In this document: positions 56,202 through 64,000 of the stretch, piece after piece | Numbering within the stretch: the first letter of the stretch is position 1 | Layout: each line of letters starts with the position of its first letter | Source of the DNA: a bacterium | GTDB taxonomy: Bacteria > SZUA-79 > Acidulodesulfobacterales > Acidulodesulfobacteraceae | Direction of reading: 5' to 3' | DNA length: 64,000 bases | NCBI GenBank assembly: GCA_021777135.1 | Contig: JAJYDX010000005.1 | Span: forward strand, 1 to 64,000 | Made by a program: the position numbers and the translations under genes | The notes under the pieces: generated by a model | Told to the model about the DNA's origin: nothing | The model's database searches: none | What the model saw: the letters and a program-made list of their open reading frames with translations, nothing else

Positions 56202-57896
56202 ATGTTTTCAACATTTAAATTGAGATTATATGTTGCCGCGCTTGCGATGTTTATTATTTTTTTAATTTTAAATTTTTTCCTTCTTGGTTTTATCGGTAAA
56301 ATAAAAAACAGGTCATACATACAAGCCGTTTTGGGTTCCACCTCAATTTCGCTTCTCAGGGTCGATAGGGACGTCGCAAGCATAATCTATCTTGCCAAGC
56401 TAAGAAAATCGAATCTTGAGATTGCCAGTCTCAATAAAAAAACATACGACACGACCGCCATAGATAAAAAAATAAACGGCTATGTAAATAAAATTAAATC
56501 TTATAGAAAAAATAACATAATCGCCATAAACGGCTTTTATTCAGGATTTAATAGCGAGAAGTTTAAAGAGATTTACGGAATAAAAAAAGCTTTGCTTAAA
56601 AGACCGCGCAGTTTGAAAAATAAAGCCTCCGAACAAAAAATGTCGGAGCTTAAACAAATTATGGCTAATTACAGGCCTAATATGTCGAAGTTATTAAAAA
56701 ATCCAAGCAGGGAAGCATTAAAGATGAATCCTGAATATTTTAACGATAATATCGATAAAATTATAAAACTGCTGGATTTCGACAGGTACGAAATGTCTTC
56801 CGGCATGAGCAAAAAGATTAATTTTTTATACGGCTTGTTTATCGCGGCGCCTTTTATTATGCTTATCGCGCTTTTGTCCGTCAGTTTTTATTTCAAAAAA
56901 TTTTTAATAGACGAACTTGAAATAGCCATTAAAAAGGTACACGAGGTAGCGGACGGAGATTTGTCTTCAAAAATAAAAGTCAACGTAAATCCTAAAAACG
57001 AAATAGGAAGATTAATAAATCATGTAAATACGCTTATAGAATCGTTTTCCAGCAATGTAAAATCCATAAATAAGGCGGCGGTTTCTATTTCGGGACAAGG
57101 CGAAGAACTCAACCATTCCTCCAAAGAGCTAGAAGATAATTTAGAAAACATGAAGCAAAACAGCACTTCGATTATTGAATCAATAAAACAGATAACATAC
57201 GCTATTCTTGAGGTGGCAAAAAATTCTAACTCGGGCGTTCAGGAAGCAGACCGTACCCAAAAAGCCACGGAAGAAGGATACGATGCCGTTAAAAATGTAA
57301 TCAAAGAGATAAATTCCATTGAAACAGCCGTAGATAATACCTCGTCGGTCATGGAAGAACTTGGCGCGTCTTCGCAAAAGATAGGCGATATCATTGCCGT
57401 AATAGACGAAATTGCCGACCAGACAAACCTTCTGGCGCTTAACGCCGCGATAGAAGCCGCAAGGGCTGGAGAACAGGGAAGGGGGTTTGCGGTAGTAGCC
57501 GATGAAGTGCGAAAACTTGCCGAAAGAACTTCCAAGGCGACAAAAGAAATTACCGCTACTATAACATTCATTCAGGACGACACCGCAAAAGCCATTGACT
57601 CGATGCGCAACGGAAAAAATAAGGTTAAAAACGGGGTCGAAGTGGCAAAAAAAGCCGGAGAAAGCATAGCGGCAATAAAGGAACTTACGAACAGGCTTAA
57701 AGATATGATTACCCAAATCGCGGCCGCCACCGAAGAACAGTCCACAGCCGCGGAAGAAATATCGGCTTCGTCAGATTTAATATTGAAGGCTCAGGAATCT
57801 ACGTACGCCAGCACTGCGCATATTCAGACAAGCTCGCAGGAGTTGTCTAATCTGGCTTCGTTATTGACGAAAAATATAAGCATCTTTAAGCTGTAA
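56202..57896 (+). CDS. Methyl-accepting chemotaxis protein
   Basis: A 564-residue chemoreceptor. TM1 is at about 7-30, a helical Lys-rich periplasmic sensor at about 31-205, TM2 at about 207-230, and a HAMP domain at about 231-285 ([27 protein letters not shown]). The signalling tip reads [20 protein letters not shown] and [16 protein letters not shown]. The ligand is unknown. A GGGAGG site precedes the ATG. It starts 40 bases after the alcohol dehydrogenase gene and may share its message. No che genes are in the window. Confidence 0.95.
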   Translation: MFSTFKLRLYVAALAMFIIFLILNFFLLGFIGKIKNRSYIQAVLGSTSISLLRVDRDVASIIYLAKLRKSNLEIASLNKKTYDTTAIDKKINGYVNKIKSYRKNNIIAINGFYSGFNSEKFKEIYGIKKALLKRPRSLKNKASEQKMSELKQIMANYRPNMSKLLKNPSREALKMNPEYFNDNIDKIIKLLDFDRYEMSSGMSKKINFLYGLFIAAPFIMLIALLSVSFYFKKFLIDELEIAIKKVHEVADGDLSSKIKVNVNPKNEIGRLINHVNTLIESFSSNVKSINKAAVSISGQGEELNHSSKELEDNLENMKQNSTSIIESIKQITYAILEVAKNSNSGVQEADRTQKATEEGYDAVKNVIKEINSIETAVDNTSSVMEELGASSQKIGDIIAVIDEIADQTNLLALNAAIEAARAGEQGRGFAVVADEVRKLAERTSKATKEITATITFIQDDTAKAIDSMRNGKNKVKNGVEVAKKAGESIAAIKELTNRLKDMITQIAAATEEQSTAAEEISASSDLILKAQESTYASTAHIQTSSQELSNLASLLTKNISIFKL

Positions 57897-57934
57897 AAAC
57901 TGTAAACAAAGCCGCTATATTTATATTTGTTTGC

Positions 57935-58363
57935 TTACAGGTTCTTTATAATTTCCGAAGCGATTTTATTGTCGTATAAGCCGTTATAGTTTGCTTTGAG
58001 TTCTTTCATTATAACGCCGATTTCTTTGCTGTCTTTTTCTTTAGAAATCTGCTCTATGCGGGATTTGGTTTCTTCATGTGACCATGTTTTTGGAATATAC
58101 GACAAAAGTACCTCTTTTTCCTTTAAAAGTTCGGAAACGTCTTTGTTGTTTGCCGTCAAAATTTCGGCAGACTGTTCCGTCTTTTTAACCCATGATTTTA
58201 TTATTTTAAATATATCGTCGTCGCTTACGACATTACCGTGATTCTTTTCTTTGGTCAGCTTTAACGCGTCGTTAAGAATCATAGTGAGTATATTTTTTCT
58301 TGTACTATCGTTATTTTTTCTGGCTGTAATAAAATCCGCTTTAATTTTTTCGTGCAGCGTCAT
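57935..58363 (-). CDS. GatB/YqeY domain-containing protein
   Basis: A 142-residue helical protein resembling YqeY, the free-standing form of the GatB C-terminal tail domain. It starts LHEKIKADFITARKNNDSTR and has the core DDDIFKIIKSWVKKTEQSAE and the end MKELKANYNGLYDNKIASEIIK. Such proteins are thought to touch tRNA, but their role is not settled. It is convergent with the chemoreceptor gene. The region 58364-58575 upstream is AT-rich with no visible gene. Confidence 0.85.
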   Translation of the reverse strand: MTLHEKIKADFITARKNNDSTRKNILTMILNDALKLTKEKNHGNVVSDDDIFKIIKSWVKKTEQSAEILTANNKDVSELLKEKEVLLSYIPKTWSHEETKSRIEQISKEKDSKEIGVIMKELKANYNGLYDNKIASEIIKNL

Positions 58364-58575
58364 TGCTTTATTCTCCTTAGTAAAATTTAAAAAATTTTAT
58401 CATAATCAATAAATTATGTCAAAGCCGCCGCAGTTTTTAATTTTTTTAAAATTAATTTTTTCAAGAAAAACTAATTCTGCTTCTATAACGTCTTTATATT
58501 AGATTATAATCTAAAAATAGCAGAGGGGTTTTAGGATTAAACGGGCTGGAAAGTCTTAAAAAGGCTTGTTTTGAG

Positions 58576-58652
58576 TGGTGCGCCCAGAGGGATTCGAACC
58601 CCCGGCCTGCAGATTCGTAGTCTGACGCTCTATCCAGCTGAGCTATGGGCGC
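58576..58652 (-). tRNA. tRNA-Arg (anticodon ACG)
   Basis: A 77-base cloverleaf is read on the minus strand. The acceptor stem GCGCCCA/TGGGCGC is perfect and the D-stem GCTC/GAGC is present. The anticodon loop CTACGAA gives ACG, and the T-loop is TTCGAAT in a GGGGG/CCCTC stem with one G-T pair. CCA is encoded. The outermost anticodon-stem pair is a T-C mismatch. ACG reads CGN codons after conversion to inosine. Confidence 0.95.
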
Positions 58653-58786
58653 ATGGTGTAATAGTCCAGCATTAATATTTTAATACAATTTAAATACGGC
58701 TGGCGTCTTGCGGCTTGTTCATACTTTTTATTTATTATACATTGCAATAATTTTTATTGCAAATCCGCCGCTAATTTATTATCTTA

Positions 58787-58815
58787 TTGTTTTGCGCGGT
58801 CAAATAATATATAAT
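58787..58815 (+). promoter_or_regulatory. Promoter of tRNA-Arg (CCT)
   Basis: TTGTTT (58787-58792) and TATAAT (58810-58815) are separated by 17 bases. The start of transcription would lie about 20 bases before the mature tRNA. A perfect hairpin (58742-58750/58754-58762) lies farther upstream between the two divergent tRNA genes; its role is unclear. Confidence 0.55.
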
Positions 58816-58843
58816 ATTTGCTTCAACGCTAGCAGTCATATCT

Positions 58844-58920
58844 GCCCCCGTAGCTCAGTAGGATAGAGCAGAGGTTTCCTAAACCTTTGGTCATCGGTTC
58901 GATTCCGGTCGGGGGCACCA
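58844..58920 (+). tRNA. tRNA-Arg (anticodon CCT)
   Basis: A 77-base cloverleaf. The acceptor stem GCCCCCG pairs with CGGGGGC, the D-stem is GCTC/GAGC, and the anticodon stem GAGGT/ACCTT carries the loop TTCCTAA, giving CCT. The T-arm is present and CCA is encoded. It decodes AGG. It is divergent from tRNA-Arg(ACG), about 190 bases away. Confidence 0.95.
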
Positions 58921-58985
58921 TAATCCGGCTATACCGGCTATAATCTTATAAGCTTAAATTCTCTTACAGTAAGGCAATATTCCAT

Positions 58986-59330
58986 TCATTTTTTTGAGGT
59001 ATTGCTCTCGATATCCATCAAAACTAAAATCAACTCGGCATATGCCCATATTAATAGAAATACCAATATCGTGACTATAATGCCGCCGAACAAAGAAAAG
59101 AAAAAAGATGAAACCGCCGACCCGAAATTAAATCTTCCAGCGCCGAACATCTCGGACATTTTTCCGGCTTCGTCCGCCCAGACAAAAGACATTATTAAAC
59201 TGCCGATTAAGCCCACGACGATATATATCATAGCTATAATTTTCAATATAAACGCTATAAGCGAAAGCGCCGGATATTTAGAATCGTTATTAAGGGTACC
59301 TTTAAATTTAAAATAAGAGATGTAGTTCAT
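58986..59330 (-). CDS. Small two-helix membrane protein (DUF4282-like)
   Basis: A 114-residue protein with two hydrophobic helices at about 22-52 and 75-102, followed by ELILVLMDIESNTSKK. The layout, with a final acidic IExNT end, resembles small DUF4282-type inner-membrane proteins, but I do not recognise it firmly. A GGAGGGG site precedes the ATG. It lies between tRNA-Arg(CCT) and panB, and its function is unknown. Confidence 0.7.
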   Translation of the reverse strand: MNYISYFKFKGTLNNDSKYPALSLIAFILKIIAMIYIVVGLIGSLIMSFVWADEAGKMSEMFGAGRFNFGSAVSSFFFSLFGGIIVTILVFLLIWAYAELILVLMDIESNTSKK

Positions 59331-59365
59331 AAAATTTGCCCCTCCTTAAATGTTATTTATAAATA

Positions 59366-60163
59366 CTATCTATATATGTTTTCTTCGGACGGAAACGCGC
59401 CGCTTTTAACTTCTTCTCCGTAAGTTTTCAAGGCGTTTATTAACGCCGAACGGGAATCTGCAAATTTTTTAACAAACTTGGGCGGTTTTTGGGGCAGCAT
59501 GCCGACGGCATCGTAAAACACTAGAACCTGCCCGTCGGTATGCCTTCCCGCTCCTATGCCTATTGTAGGGATACTTATATTGTTCTGGACGCTTAACGCC
59601 GCTTCTTCGGGCATAGCTTCAAGTACTATCATAAACGCGCCGGCATCTTCTAAGGCTTTAGCGTCTTCTACGAGCTTTTCTATCTGCGGTTCTATTTTTC
59701 CTTGAACCTTATATCCGCCGAGCACGTTAATAAATTGGGGCATGAGCCCTATATGCCCTATTACGGGAATACCGTTATCGGTCAGCCTTTTAACCGTGCC
59801 AGCGACAGTTTTTCCTCCTTCTATTTTAACCGCGTTAACGCCGCTTTCTTTAAGTATCGCTCCGGCATTTGTCAAAGCCTGTTCGGCGCTAACCTGATAA
59901 GACATAAAAGGCATATCGCAAGCTGTAAACACCTCTTTCAAAGCGCGTTTAACCATTTTTGCATGGTAAATCATTTCTTCCAAAGTAACGCTTATAGTAT
60001 TCTCTTTTCCTTGAACGGTAGTAGCAAGCGAATCGCCTATCAGAACAATATCTACGCCGGCTTCCGCCGCGATGCCCGCCTGAACGTAATCGTAGGCGGT
60101 TATCATTGCTATTTTTTCGCCGCTAAGTTTCATTTTAATAAAATCTTCTATTCCTTTAGGCAT
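59366..60163 (-). CDS. panB: 3-methyl-2-oxobutanoate hydroxymethyltransferase
   Basis: A 265-residue TIM-barrel enzyme of pantothenate synthesis that transfers a hydroxymethyl group from methylene-tetrahydrofolate to 2-oxoisovalerate. Diagnostic segments are MITAYDYVQAGIAAEAGVDI, LIGDSLATTVQGKENTISVT, VKIEGG, GHIGLMPQ, and IGIGAGRHTDGQVLVFYD. The length is typical. No panC or panD is in the window. Confidence 0.96.
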   Translation of the reverse strand: MPKGIEDFIKMKLSGEKIAMITAYDYVQAGIAAEAGVDIVLIGDSLATTVQGKENTISVTLEEMIYHAKMVKRALKEVFTACDMPFMSYQVSAEQALTNAGAILKESGVNAVKIEGGKTVAGTVKRLTDNGIPVIGHIGLMPQFINVLGGYKVQGKIEPQIEKLVEDAKALEDAGAFMIVLEAMPEEAALSVQNNISIPTIGIGAGRHTDGQVLVFYDAVGMLPQKPPKFVKKFADSRSALINALKTYGEEVKSGAFPSEENIYR

Positions 60164-60195
60164 AATTAAATAATTTTAAAATTAAAATATTTTTC

Positions 60196-61140
60196 TTATA
60201 ATCCGGCTTTATATTCTAAAAACTTAGAATAATTTTCCGAGATAATAGACGCAAAAGCGGCTGAAAATAATCTGGCCTCCACGCTGTCCGCCCTTGAAGT
60301 CAGCACTATCGGGACTTTTAGCCCGACCACTATTCCGGCGACTTTTGCCCCTGCCAGATATTCAAGGTCCTTAAAAAGTATATTGCCGGATTCTATATTA
60401 GGGACTAATATTATATCCGCGTCCCCCGATACCTTGCTTTTTATTCCTTTTTCGGCTGCCGCTTTTTTAGATATTACGTTATCGAAAGCCAAAGGTCCGT
60501 CCACCGTCCCTCCGGTAATCTGTCCTCTTTCAGCCATTTTAGAAATAATAGCCGCATCCAAAGTGGAAGTTATTTTAGGATTTACCGTTTCAACGGCTGA
60601 CAGTATAGCCGCCTTAGGGCGCTCAATGCCGAGCATAACAGATATATCTATGGCGTTTTGAAGTATTTGGGCTTTCTGGATAATATCGGGATTAATGTTC
60701 ACCGCCGCGTCGGTTATAGATATTAATTTTTTATAGGTTTTAATTTCCATCAGAAATAAGTGGGAAACAAACCTGTTTGTCCTTAAGCCGTTTTCGTTTT
60801 GAAAAAATTGGTGCATCAGGATATCCGTATGGATATGCCCCTTTATTATTATGTCGATTTTCTTCTCCGATGCAAGTTTTGCGGCAATAAAAGCGGCATC
60901 CGCATCGCTTTCGGCATTTATTATTTCGATATTTTTAAGATTAAAACTTTTAAAACGATTTTTCTTTAAAATGGAAAGTATTTTACTTTTGTTACCGATT
61001 AATTTAGGAATGATTAAGCGGGCATTAAAGGCTTTAAATACGCCGTCGATGACAAGTTCTTCCTCCGCAACGACGACCGCCGCCCTCTTAGGAGATAACA
61101 GGGCGGCATTTTTAATTAAATCGTTTAATTTTTTAAGCAT
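60196..61140 (-). CDS. Phosphate acetyl/butyryltransferase family protein
   Basis: A 314-residue member of the phosphate acyltransferase family (Pta C-terminal domain or Ptb). It converts acyl-CoA and phosphate to acyl-phosphate. Visible parts are IIKGHIHTDILMHQFF, KLISITDAAVNINPDI, a DGPLAFDNVISKKAAAEKG loop and VLTSRADSVEARLFS. The length and lack of an N-terminal regulatory domain favour Ptb-like enzymes. No acetate or butyrate kinase is adjacent. It lies 32 bases upstream of panB on the same strand. Confidence 0.88.
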   Translation of the reverse strand: MLKKLNDLIKNAALLSPKRAAVVVAEEELVIDGVFKAFNARLIIPKLIGNKSKILSILKKNRFKSFNLKNIEIINAESDADAAFIAAKLASEKKIDIIIKGHIHTDILMHQFFQNENGLRTNRFVSHLFLMEIKTYKKLISITDAAVNINPDIIQKAQILQNAIDISVMLGIERPKAAILSAVETVNPKITSTLDAAIISKMAERGQITGGTVDGPLAFDNVISKKAAAEKGIKSKVSGDADIILVPNIESGNILFKDLEYLAGAKVAGIVVGLKVPIVLTSRADSVEARLFSAAFASIISENYSKFLEYKAGL

Positions 61141-61163
61141 TTACCATGCCTAACGCAATAAAA

Positions 61164-61499
61164 CTATACTATTTTACTTAATAAATTGCCGCTTTGATTT
61201 GTGCCTATCGTAACCGCCTGACCGCCGTTATTATATTGCTGCTGTGCGGCTGCGTTCCCGCCATTGTTGCCGTTAGACTGAAGATTTTGGACTTGCTGGT
61301 TAAGATTGGCGGTGGACTGGTTAAGCGCGCTTACTAAGCCCTGATTAAGGGTATTAACCGTATTTAGCGTCAACGCGGCAGTCTTGTCTGCGACGTCGTT
61401 CGGTCCTGATATATTTTGATATTGTCCTTGATTTGCGTTGGCTTGATTGCTTTGAAAAAGCTGGGAAGCCGTAGGATTGGCGTTTAATCCTTGAATCAT
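61164..61499 (-). CDS. Small Gln/Asn-rich protein of unknown function
   Basis: A 111-residue protein with no Cys and no signal peptide. A central amphipathic helix (TAALTLNTVNTLNQGLVSALNQ) is followed by an Asn/Gln/Gly-rich tail. A strong AAAGGAGG site precedes the ATG, which supports a real, well-expressed gene. It is faintly like small R-body or filament-type proteins, but not enough for a call. It lies between the acyltransferase and rubrerythrin genes. Confidence 0.65.
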   Translation of the reverse strand: MIQGLNANPTASQLFQSNQANANQGQYQNISGPNDVADKTAALTLNTVNTLNQGLVSALNQSTANLNQQVQNLQSNGNNGGNAAAQQQYNNGGQAVTIGTNQSGNLLSKIV

Positions 61500-61592
61500 G
61501 GTAATTGCCTCCTTTTAAACATTTATTAACTTTGATTCCTTATTATAATCATACCACAAAAATATATATTGTCAAATTTTTTGCGTTTTATC

Positions 61593-62105
61593 TTATGCGC
61601 TGAATTTAATATATTTATCTTTTGCGCAGCCGCAGACGGGGCATTTGTCCGGCGCTTCCGGTCCGACGTGCGTATGTCCGCAGACGGGGCATATATAAAC
61701 GGTTTCTCCGTCAAAATCGCTGCCGGAGGCATCTAGCTCTTTTGCCTTTTTATATATTTCCCTGTGTATTTTTTCGGCTTCCAACGCGTAATGCGTAGAA
61801 CGCTGCGCTTCTTTTTCATTTTGAAACTTCGCCACTTCGTTGAATACCGGATACATTTCTTCTATTTCGTAATCTTCGCCGTTATATGCCGCGTCAATAT
61901 TTTCTCCGGATTTTTTTATGCCTCCCAGCGCTCTCAGGTGATTTTTGGCGTGTATAAGTTCGGCTTTGGCTATCGCCCTGAATACGTTGGCTAATTTTGG
62001 CTTGCCTTCCTTCTGCGCCTCTTCGGAAAAAATCATATACTTAACGTGAGCCTGGCTTTCGCCGGCAAAAGCAGCTTTTAAATCTTCTTCCGTCATGCTT
62101 CTCAT
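61593..62105 (-). CDS. Rubrerythrin
   Basis: A 170-residue peroxide-scavenging protein. The N-terminal ferritin-like diiron domain has GESQAHVKYM and AIAKAELIHAKNHL with the expected Glu/His ligands. The C-terminal rubredoxin domain has two CxxC pairs (YICPVCGHTHVG and KCPVCGCAKDKY). The ATG at 62103-62105 has GGAGGG upstream; a TTG two codons earlier is not used. It points to anaerobic oxidative-stress defence. Confidence 0.95.
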   Translation of the reverse strand: MRSMTEEDLKAAFAGESQAHVKYMIFSEEAQKEGKPKLANVFRAIAKAELIHAKNHLRALGGIKKSGENIDAAYNGEDYEIEEMYPVFNEVAKFQNEKEAQRSTHYALEAEKIHREIYKKAKELDASGSDFDGETVYICPVCGHTHVGPEAPDKCPVCGCAKDKYIKFSA

Positions 62106-62152
62106 GTTCAAACCCTCCGCATTTTAGGTTTATATGTATTAAACTAAAAATA

Positions 62153-64000
62153 TCAATAAAAATAAACGTTCGATACGGCTATAAAATAATTTTTCAAATA
62201 TGCCGCGTAAGTTCTTATGATTTTCCTGTATTTTTTATAGTCTTTAACCGGTATTTCGGGCTTTTTCGATTCAAATTTATATACGCAGTCCAGCTCATAT
62301 TTATTTTCTGAAAAAGAACAACCGGAACTTGCGGAAACCGTTTTATCATAATATTTTAAAGGGGACGGCAAATAGTATATGCCGGATTTTTCAGGCAATT
62401 TTATTTTTATTTTGTCTATATGCTCAAACGGATAGCCTATTATTAAAGGATAAATTCTTTTTTGCTTTAAAACGAGATTTACAAGGCTCATATCTATGGG
62501 GGTCACAGAATGAAATACTAATTTATCCCCCTTTAATACTCCGTAATTACCGTCAATAAATTTTATCTCAAGCCTTACGTTTTTAGTAATTTTTTTAATA
62601 TTTTTATATCTATATTTTTTTATATCGGCTCCGGGAATAAAATCATACAAAAAATTAGACGCCGCAATTTTTTTATTATAATTATCTTTGTTTTTCAGGG
62701 AAGACCTTTCAAAATTAGAATATAATCCTTTATAAACTATTTCCGCATTTCCGGTAAGGTTTCCGTCCTTATCGAGCCTGCCTTTAAATAAAAAAATTTT
62801 TTCGTTACTGTTGGGCTTTTCCGAAGGCGTGGAAATAAATTTAAAACCGTCCGGCTTCAGAAGGGCTACGCCTTTTCTGCCTGCCAAGACGAAAGGTATC
62901 TGAAAAGCTTTATAAGAAGATGAATCCGGGTATAAATAATATCTTTGCATCTTGCCTTTTTCTTTCAGGTTTAAACCTACTAAAACCGAATCGAACTGCT
63001 TTGGGGAAACGTTATTAACGTTTAAACCGGCGACATTTAAAGACGGCATGAGAACCGGATACGCATAAATTCCTTCAGTTTTCAACATAGTTATAAGGAG
63101 TGCCGCCAACGACTTTGAATCGCCGTAACCGTTTGAAAACGTCAGGGCGGCAGGCTCAGGCTTGTAGCCGTTTAGACCGTAACCTACCCCTATATACCTA
63201 AAAGACTTTACAAAGCTGTAATAAATTGAAGCTGCTTTACGCTTAACGTTCCCGCTTTTATCATCCTTAACGGAAGATTCAACAAATTGCTTTATTTTTT
63301 CTGACGGTTTTCCGGCTCCAGCAAATAATGCGTTTATCCTGCCGCTCAAACCTTTCCATGACGTATAAGTGGAAACCGATATATATTTTCTTAAATTTTT
63401 TGTAGGCGGCATATATGATTCTTTTTTTATCGCGGGTATATTGTCAAGCGATATGCCTATTTCTATAAATTTTTTATTTTTAACATAAATTAATTTTCTT
63501 GAAACCGCGTTTCCGCCTAATTTATTTAAATATACATTGAGCTTTAGGCTGGCAGGATATATAAGCGAAAAGCTAATTTTTTTTACAGGTATGGTATAGG
63601 AAAAATAATTTGTATAAAAAACGCCGTTTTTAATAAGCGGCTTAAAATTATCCACCTCGTAAGAAAAATTTATTACCGAGCCGTTTTCCACAGCCGGCAT
63701 CGAAAGGGTCAGATATTTTATGTCGGAATAAGCCGGATAATTAACTGCGAATTCCGGAGAAACGATATTAACCGCGTGCTTTCCGACGGGAACTTTAAAC
63801 ATTCCCTTAAGCAGTGTATATGCGTAACGCAATTTAATTTTTTGATATTTCTCGGAAAAAGGTATGACGACCTCGGAATATTTATTTATTCCTCTTTGCG
63901 AAAGGATTTTTACGGATTCTGTCACGTATGTTTTTAATTCATATTTTTTATTTAATTTTAAAAAAACCTGTTTTTTTATTATGTATGCCCCGTAATTTTT
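62153..64000 (-). CDS. DUF3857 / transglutaminase-like protein (partial, runs off right edge)
   Basis: The frame is open from 64000 to the stop at 62153, so the start lies beyond the window. About 615 residues are visible. Near the visible N-terminus TESVKILSQRGINKYSEVVIPF matches DUF3857. A transglutaminase-like core follows (YGDSKSLAALLITMLKTEGI, in which the family nucleophile Cys position reads Ser), then a beta-rich C-terminal part (GNLTGNAEIVYKGLYSNFERSSL). Such proteins are periplasmic or secreted. A GTG at 63925 could be mistaken for a start, but coding-like sequence continues upstream of it. Confidence 0.8.
   Translation of the reverse strand, partial: KNYGAYIIKKQVFLKLNKKYELKTYVTESVKILSQRGINKYSEVVIPFSEKYQKIKLRYAYTLLKGMFKVPVGKHAVNIVSPEFAVNYPAYSDIKYLTLSMPAVENGSVINFSYEVDNFKPLIKNGVFYTNYFSYTIPVKKISFSLIYPASLKLNVYLNKLGGNAVSRKLIYVKNKKFIEIGISLDNIPAIKKESYMPPTKNLRKYISVSTYTSWKGLSGRINALFAGAGKPSEKIKQFVESSVKDDKSGNVKRKAASIYYSFVKSFRYIGVGYGLNGYKPEPAALTFSNGYGDSKSLAALLITMLKTEGIYAYPVLMPSLNVAGLNVNNVSPKQFDSVLVGLNLKEKGKMQRYYLYPDSSSYKAFQIPFVLAGRKGVALLKPDGFKFISTPSEKPNSNEKIFLFKGRLDKDGNLTGNAEIVYKGLYSNFERSSLKNKDNYNKKIAASNFLYDFIPGADIKKYRYKNIKKITKNVRLEIKFIDGNYGVLKGDKLVFHSVTPIDMSLVNLVLKQKRIYPLIIGYPFEHIDKIKIKLPEKSGIYYLPSPLKYYDKTVSASSGCSFSENKYELDCVYKFESKKPEIPVKDYKKYRKIIRTYAAYLKNYFIAVSNVYFY

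Noticed and set aside
57890-57960. Hairpin between the chemoreceptor and YqeY genes as a terminator
   Set aside because: The stem is imperfect and overlaps the YqeY stop region, so the support is too weak to list.
61164-61499. RebB/R-body protein
   Set aside because: Only general resemblance in length and Gln/Asn content; the conserved RebB core could not be seen.
63600-63925. GTG at 63925 as the start of the DUF3857 protein
   Set aside because: The frame continues without a stop to base 64000, the upstream residues look like part of the same domain, and there is no ribosome site before the GTG.

Overview
The window comes from a low-GC (roughly 40% by eye), Gram-negative bacterium. Diderm markers are a heptosyltransferase-like GT9, two TolC/NodT outer-membrane proteins, a type I secretion system, an RND pump and a soluble lytic transglycosylase. 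Rubrerythrin, an iron-type alcohol dehydrogenase and a phosphate acyltransferase suggest an anaerobic or microaerophilic life. A complete GatCAB implies transamidation-dependent tRNA charging. The gene set would fit a deltaproteobacterium-like lineage, possibly an uncultured acidophilic sulfur-cycling group, but no marker in the window fixes the taxonomy.

1-23 kb is an accessory, cell-surface region. It starts with two paralogous genes for an unusual protein that joins an alkaline-phosphatase/sulfatase-superfamily domain, a DUF4214 domain and a PAPS-reductase-like domain. The first paralog runs off the left edge. A pilin-like gene with a Pho-box-like promoter lies between them. Next come a methyltransferase-GT2 fusion and a GT4, two tandem almost identical DUF4214 surface proteins, a gene of unknown function, a type I secretion operon (TolC, ABC, HlyD), and a GT4/GT9 pair. 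DUF4214 occurs in both the secreted proteins and the sulfatase-like enzymes, which ties the region together as a possible surface-layer or glycan-decorating locus.

22-43 kb is a long, tightly packed minus-strand housekeeping run. In transcription order it is dppC-like permease, BamE-like lipoprotein, dapF, slt, ligA, YVTN beta-propeller, ubiB, glmU, glmS, UvrD/PcrA helicase, gatC, gatA, an AbrB/PIN toxin-antitoxin pair, gatB and ilvE. The toxin-antitoxin pair interrupts gatCAB. A dppB-like permease is divergent from dppC.

44-54.8 kb holds an RND efflux system (permease and adaptor, with a divergent NodT lipoprotein sharing a strong promoter and a TGACT-N4-AGTCA operator-like site) and the pstS-C-A-B-phoU phosphate-uptake operon. 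pstS has a four-fold 11-bp repeated Pho box, and a strong hairpin separates it from pstC.

55-64 kb contains an iron alcohol dehydrogenase, a chemoreceptor, a YqeY-like protein, two divergent tRNA-Arg genes (ACG and CCT anticodons), small membrane and Q/N-rich proteins, panB, a phosphate acyltransferase, rubrerythrin, and a DUF3857/transglutaminase protein that runs off the right edge. No intergenic stretch exceeds about 300 bases. The longest (14005-14277, 54755-55006, 11233-11463) hold regulatory palindromes, Pho boxes and terminators.
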